Shown: in pieces, positions 6,356-8,087 of the stretch
How positions within the stretch are numbered: position 1 is the first letter of the stretch
Layout: every line of letters begins with the position of its first letter
NCBI GenBank assembly: GCA_031280065.1
Contig: JAITHH010000068.1
Coordinates: forward strand, 1-8,087
Length of the DNA stretch: 8,087 nucleotides
DNA from: Treponema sp.
GTDB taxonomy: Bacteria; Spirochaetota; Spirochaetia; Treponematales; Breznakiellaceae
Direction: 5' to 3'
Program-made: the position numbers and the translations under genes
Notes under the pieces: generated by a model
Database searches by the model: none
What the model was told of the DNA's origin: nothing
What the model saw: only the letters and a program-made list of their open reading frames with translations

Positions 6356-6739
6356 TTACAGACGGCAATTCCGAATATCCGCGCCATGAAACGGGCCAAA
6401 GGCCTGGACGGGCGCTTTTTCCGCCAGGAACGCGAAGGCGGAGGGCTTGGTTTCAAACATGATATTGCCGCGGTCTACCGTTACGGTAACGCCAATGTCG
6501 CGGGTTTTGCCATTCAGAATGACGGAGACAAAGCCGCTGTAGGTGCGGGGCCCGGACTTGACAAGGGACGCTCCGGCTGCTTTGAGGTGATAGGCTTTGA
6601 GGTCTGCGTCAGTGTCGAGCCGCCGCTGAAATTGCGATACGGTCTGGCGTTCTATGTCCGCCCGGCTCATGCCGCAGGAGGCGGCGCTTATAGAGAGCAG
6701 GGCGCAGCATATCGGCAGGGCAAGCGCGGCGTGTTTCAT
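6356..6739 (-). CDS. Predicted small lipoprotein of unknown function
   Basis: This 127-residue protein starts with a classic export signal: MKH, a hydrophobic stretch (AALALPICCALLSIS, 4-18), then AASC, with C22 as the likely lipidated residue. The lipobox is relaxed (A-A-S-C), as is common in spirochaetes, so membrane anchoring is likely but not certain. The mature part is about 105 residues. A probable helix follows (DIERQTVSQFQRRLDTDADL, about 28-47), then a beta-rich stretch containing YSGFVSVILNG (67-77) and DIGVTVTVDRGNIMFE (about 81-96). I do not recognise the family. ATG 6739 has AAAGGAG 5 bases upstream, a strong site; the reading to 6823 would bury the signal peptide. It stops just before the rpsP promoter with no hairpin after it, so its transcript may run into the rpsP operon. 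Confidence 0.82.
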   Translation of the reverse strand: MKHAALALPICCALLSISAASCGMSRADIERQTVSQFQRRLDTDADLKAYHLKAAGASLVKSGPRTYSGFVSVILNGKTRDIGVTVTVDRGNIMFETKPSAFAFLAEKAPVQAFGPFHGADIRNCRL

Positions 6740-6767
6740 ACAAACTCCTTTGTGTGCCAAGCACACA
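6740..6767 (-). promoter_or_regulatory. Overlapping inverted repeats around the lipoprotein ribosome binding site
   Basis: On the minus strand TGTGTGC and GCACACA (6751-6767) form a perfect 7-base-pair stem with a TTG loop. Directly after it, ACAAA and TTTGT (6740-6753) form a second stem that displays GGAG of the ribosome binding site in its 4-base loop. The two share three bases, so they cannot form fully at once. This could tune translation of the lipoprotein, but no ligand or factor is evident. Confidence 0.4.
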
Positions 6768-6855
6768 GTGCAGCGCACGGCGCGGCTTGGACGCCTGCCG
6801 TGCCGTGCCGATGGGTACGGCATACTGAACAGTACGCCGCAGCACTGTGATAACG
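6740..6855. repeat. GC-rich non-coding stretch dense in inverted repeats
   Basis: This 116-base gap between the 195-residue gene and the lipoprotein gene holds several small inverted repeats besides the leader pair. TGCCGT/ACGGCA are at 6801-6806 and 6817-6822, TACTG/CAGTA with a 2-base centre at 6823-6834, GTGC/GCAC at 6768-6778, and the palindrome TAACGTTA lies near 6851-6858. CGGCA occurs three times in tandem near 6797-6810 on the minus strand. I see no clear promoter. It could be a dispersed intergenic repeat, an operator region, or both; the sequence alone does not decide. Confidence 0.4.
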
Positions 6856-7443
6856 TTACATTTTCTGCGTTTTGGGGTGGTCTTGAAGTACAGGATTAGA
6901 TGTATCCTTTCGTTTCAGAGCTTCTTTTACCACCCTTTTCAACTTATCATACAGTTTACGCAATTCTTCGTTATCAATCTTGCATAAAACTTTTTCATGC
7001 TCGTCTTGCTCGCTCAATGGTGTCCAATAGGCGTCATCTTCATCGCAATACCTCCATACGCCTATGTCGGCTTTGGGATTTTCTGCCCCCAATACCTTTC
7101 TTGGACACCACGCATACAGTTCATGGCAGTCATCGGCAATACCGACCCAAACAGGAACGGTAACAGCCTCCAGCCGGCATGATACCCAAACGCCTATAGA
7201 CAGCCGCTTGTTATGACGCTCCGCGCCTTCACAAAAACGGCCCTCTACCCAGAGTTTCCCCTGATTTTCGCCTGCGGCATTTATCACCGGAACCGCTTTT
7301 TCTACAGCGGGGTAGAACCCTTTGATTTTTTCCGCGCTGTCAATAACGGAAAGATCAGCATCATTTGCACTGATAATTTCCTTTACAAACGCTGGCAGTT
7401 CTTGCACCAAATTCCAATCTAGTGCATTGTTGTGTTCGGCCAT
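6856..7443 (-). CDS. Uncharacterised Trp- and Cys-containing protein (195 aa)
   Basis: I do not recognise this 195-residue protein. It has no signal peptide or membrane segment and should be cytoplasmic. An acidic, probably helical N-terminal part (1-55) leads to a beta-like core rich in Trp (KLWVEGRF, IGVWVSCRLE, VPVWVGIADD, ELYAWCP, GVWRYCDEDDAYW; about 63-141). A Lys-rich helix (about 147-177) and a polar tail follow. Six cysteines (71, 89, 106, 113, 133, 154) show no standard metal spacing. ATG 7443 has a long purine run with GAGGAG and GGGAAG upstream; the ORF could open at 7503, but that extension crosses two hairpins. Parts of the gene are visibly lower in GC than the ribosomal operon. 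Single-copy accessory gene, immunity protein or phage-derived gene are all possible; none is supported directly. Confidence 0.7.
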   Translation of the reverse strand: MAEHNNALDWNLVQELPAFVKEIISANDADLSVIDSAEKIKGFYPAVEKAVPVINAAGENQGKLWVEGRFCEGAERHNKRLSIGVWVSCRLEAVTVPVWVGIADDCHELYAWCPRKVLGAENPKADIGVWRYCDEDDAYWTPLSEQDEHEKVLCKIDNEELRKLYDKLKRVVKEALKRKDTSNPVLQDHPKTQKM

Positions 7444-7459
7444 CTTCCCTTCTCCTCTA

Positions 7460-7474
7460 CCCCGCACTGCGGGG
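7460..7474. repeat. Hairpin 1: CCCCGC/GCGGGG before the 195-aa gene
   Basis: CCCCGC and GCGGGG form a perfect 6-base-pair stem with a 3-base loop. On the minus strand it ends a few bases before the purine-rich ribosome binding site of the 195-residue gene and has no T run after it, so it is not a terminator. It could protect the mRNA 5' end or limit ribosome access. Confidence 0.55.
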
Positions 7475-7479
7475 CATTC

Positions 7480-7508
7480 AAAAAACATATCCGCCTCATA
7501 CAAGGCGG
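7480..7508 (-). terminator. Hairpin 2 with T6 tract
   Basis: On the minus strand CCGCCT and AGGCGG form a perfect 6-base-pair stem with a 6-base loop (7491-7508). Six T residues follow after a 5-base gap (7480-7485). On the plus strand the same stem is followed two bases later by TTTT (7511-7514), so it could also work in that direction. It probably ends transcription from the gene at 7549-8087. Confidence 0.55.
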
Positions 7509-7519
7509 CATTTTCTCTT

Positions 7520-7539
7520 AAAACCCGCCCGTAAGCGGG
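7520..7539 (-). terminator. Hairpin 3 with T4 tract after the upstream gene
   Basis: Ten bases after the TAA of the upstream gene, CCCGC and GCGGG (7524-7539) form a 5-base-pair stem with a 6-base loop, directly followed on the minus strand by TTTT (7520-7523). The stem and T run are short, so it is weak alone but may act together with the second hairpin. Confidence 0.5.
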
Positions 7540-7548
7540 AACCGCTCC

Positions 7549-8087
7549 TTACTGCTTGACCCAAATATCTTTAAGGTCATCGCTATACTGCGTGAACGCA
7601 TTTTTGGAGGCGTTCAGGATAAAAAGGCTCCAATAATCCTTTCCAATTTCCGCAGCATCCTCATGTTCCAAAACAGTATGGTTGAAACTCCAGCCGGCGG
7701 GGTATTCGGCGGCTTTATTCGCGGCGTTGTTGCTGGAATCGTTGGGATTATTTTCCCATGCCTCGACATCGTTGATAATGTAGACACGCGATCTGCCGTC
7801 GGAATATTTAACCTGTGTCCGACGGGCGGTTATAATCCACGTGGAGTCATACTCCCGCCCGGACGCCGCGCCCTCGCGGAACCAGGTTCCCCACAGTTCT
7901 TCGGGGAGCGCGGCATTTTTGGGGTCCCATTCCTTGTTCCAAAACACGCCTCTCGATTCTTTAAAAATGCCGATAACCTCCCCTTCGCTGTATGCATCGC
8001 CGCCCGAATAATACTCGCGTTCTACGCTGTTTCCCGACCCCAGGTCTTCTAATTTGCAATACCGGATGTAACTCACCTCCCGCACAT
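7549..8087 (-). CDS. Partial beta-rich protein with GTW motif (3' end)
   Basis: At least the last 178 residues of a protein are present. The reading frame is open to the window edge, and no convincing start with a spaced ribosome binding site is seen, so the N-terminus is probably outside. The segment is rich in aromatic and charged residues and looks beta-rich. LPEELWGTWFREG (about 60-72 of the visible part) followed by STWIITARRTQVKYSDG resembles the G-x-W start and strand pattern of lipocalin-like domains often seen in Treponema lipoproteins. That assignment is inference from a short motif. VYIINDVEAWENN and a Asn/Ala-rich stretch follow, and the end is KDIWVKQ. A signal peptide, if any, would be beyond the edge. 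Two weak terminator-like hairpins follow the stop. Confidence 0.65.
   Translation of the reverse strand, partial: VREVSYIRYCKLEDLGSGNSVEREYYSGGDAYSEGEVIGIFKESRGVFWNKEWDPKNAALPEELWGTWFREGAASGREYDSTWIITARRTQVKYSDGRSRVYIINDVEAWENNPNDSSNNAANKAAEYPAGWSFNHTVLEHEDAAEIGKDYWSLFILNASKNAFTQYSDDLKDIWVKQ

Noticed and set aside
6823..6834. TACTG/CAGTA inverted repeat as a LexA box
   Set aside because: The arms match the E. coli LexA half-sites, but the spacing is 2 bases instead of 10, so LexA could not bind in the known way.
6740..6900. A sigma-70 promoter for the lipoprotein gene
   Set aside because: The best -35 and -10 candidates match only about three of six bases each, so none is worth reporting.
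7441..7503. Longer start for the 195-residue protein at 7503
   Set aside because: The extra 20 residues would be encoded by two hairpins and have no ribosome binding site, whereas ATG 7443 has a strong purine run.
7460..7539. Regularly spaced hairpins as a CRISPR array
   Set aside because: The units are not identical, there are only three, the spacers are about 15-17 bases and AT-rich, and no cas gene is present.
7663..8052. Plus-strand open frame opposite the partial GTW-motif gene
   Set aside because: The minus-strand frame has the better stop context with following hairpins and agrees with the strand of all other genes.

Overview
The window is a block of 14 genes, all on the minus strand. 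It looks like a piece of chromosome from a fairly GC-rich spirochaete, most likely a Treponema or a close relative. The basis is the order rpsP - khpA - rimM - trmD - rplS followed by an HD-GYP protein, a YraN protein and small uncharacterised genes, plus the lipoprotein-type proteins upstream. The genus is an inference from family resemblance and general knowledge of gene order; no database was searched.

Read in the direction of transcription (high to low coordinates), there are two parts. The upstream part (about 8087 to 6356) is accessory. It holds the 3' end of a beta-rich protein with a GTW motif (7549-8087), a patch of three GC-rich hairpins at nearly regular spacing (7460-7539), a 195-residue protein I do not recognise (6856-7443), and a small predicted lipoprotein (6356-6739) whose leader has overlapping inverted repeats around its ribosome binding site. 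Parts of this section are lower in GC than the rest.

The downstream part (6344 to 1) is a compact operon of eleven genes. A near-consensus sigma-70-type promoter (-35 TTGACG, 17-base spacer, extended -10 TATAAA) lies just upstream of rpsP. The order is rpsP (ribosomal protein S16), khpA (KH-domain RNA chaperone), rimM (30S maturation factor), trmD (tRNA m1G37 methyltransferase), rplS (ribosomal protein L19), an HD-GYP-type protein with altered active-site residues, yraN (nuclease-fold protein), a 60-residue small protein, a 163-residue protein with a Cys/His zinc-binding pattern, a GAF-like/GGDEF diguanylate cyclase, and mtnN (MTA/SAH nucleosidase). After khpA most junctions are overlaps or tiny gaps (ATGA three times, TAATG once), which points to translational coupling. 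The only sizeable gap, 151 bases between rpsP and khpA, contains a hairpin followed by five T residues that may act as a partial terminator.

Functionally the operon joins ribosome assembly and tRNA modification with a predicted c-di-GMP producer and an HD-GYP protein that may no longer be a phosphodiesterase. The HD-GYP protein has Asn where the first metal-ligand His is expected and HDxGM in place of HDxGK. MtnN fits chemically, because SAM-dependent methyltransferases such as TrmD release SAH. I found no clear new defence or mobile system. The most unusual items are the c-di-GMP genes inside the ribosomal operon, the substituted HD-GYP site, the hairpin array, and the uncharacterised zinc-motif and Trp-rich proteins.
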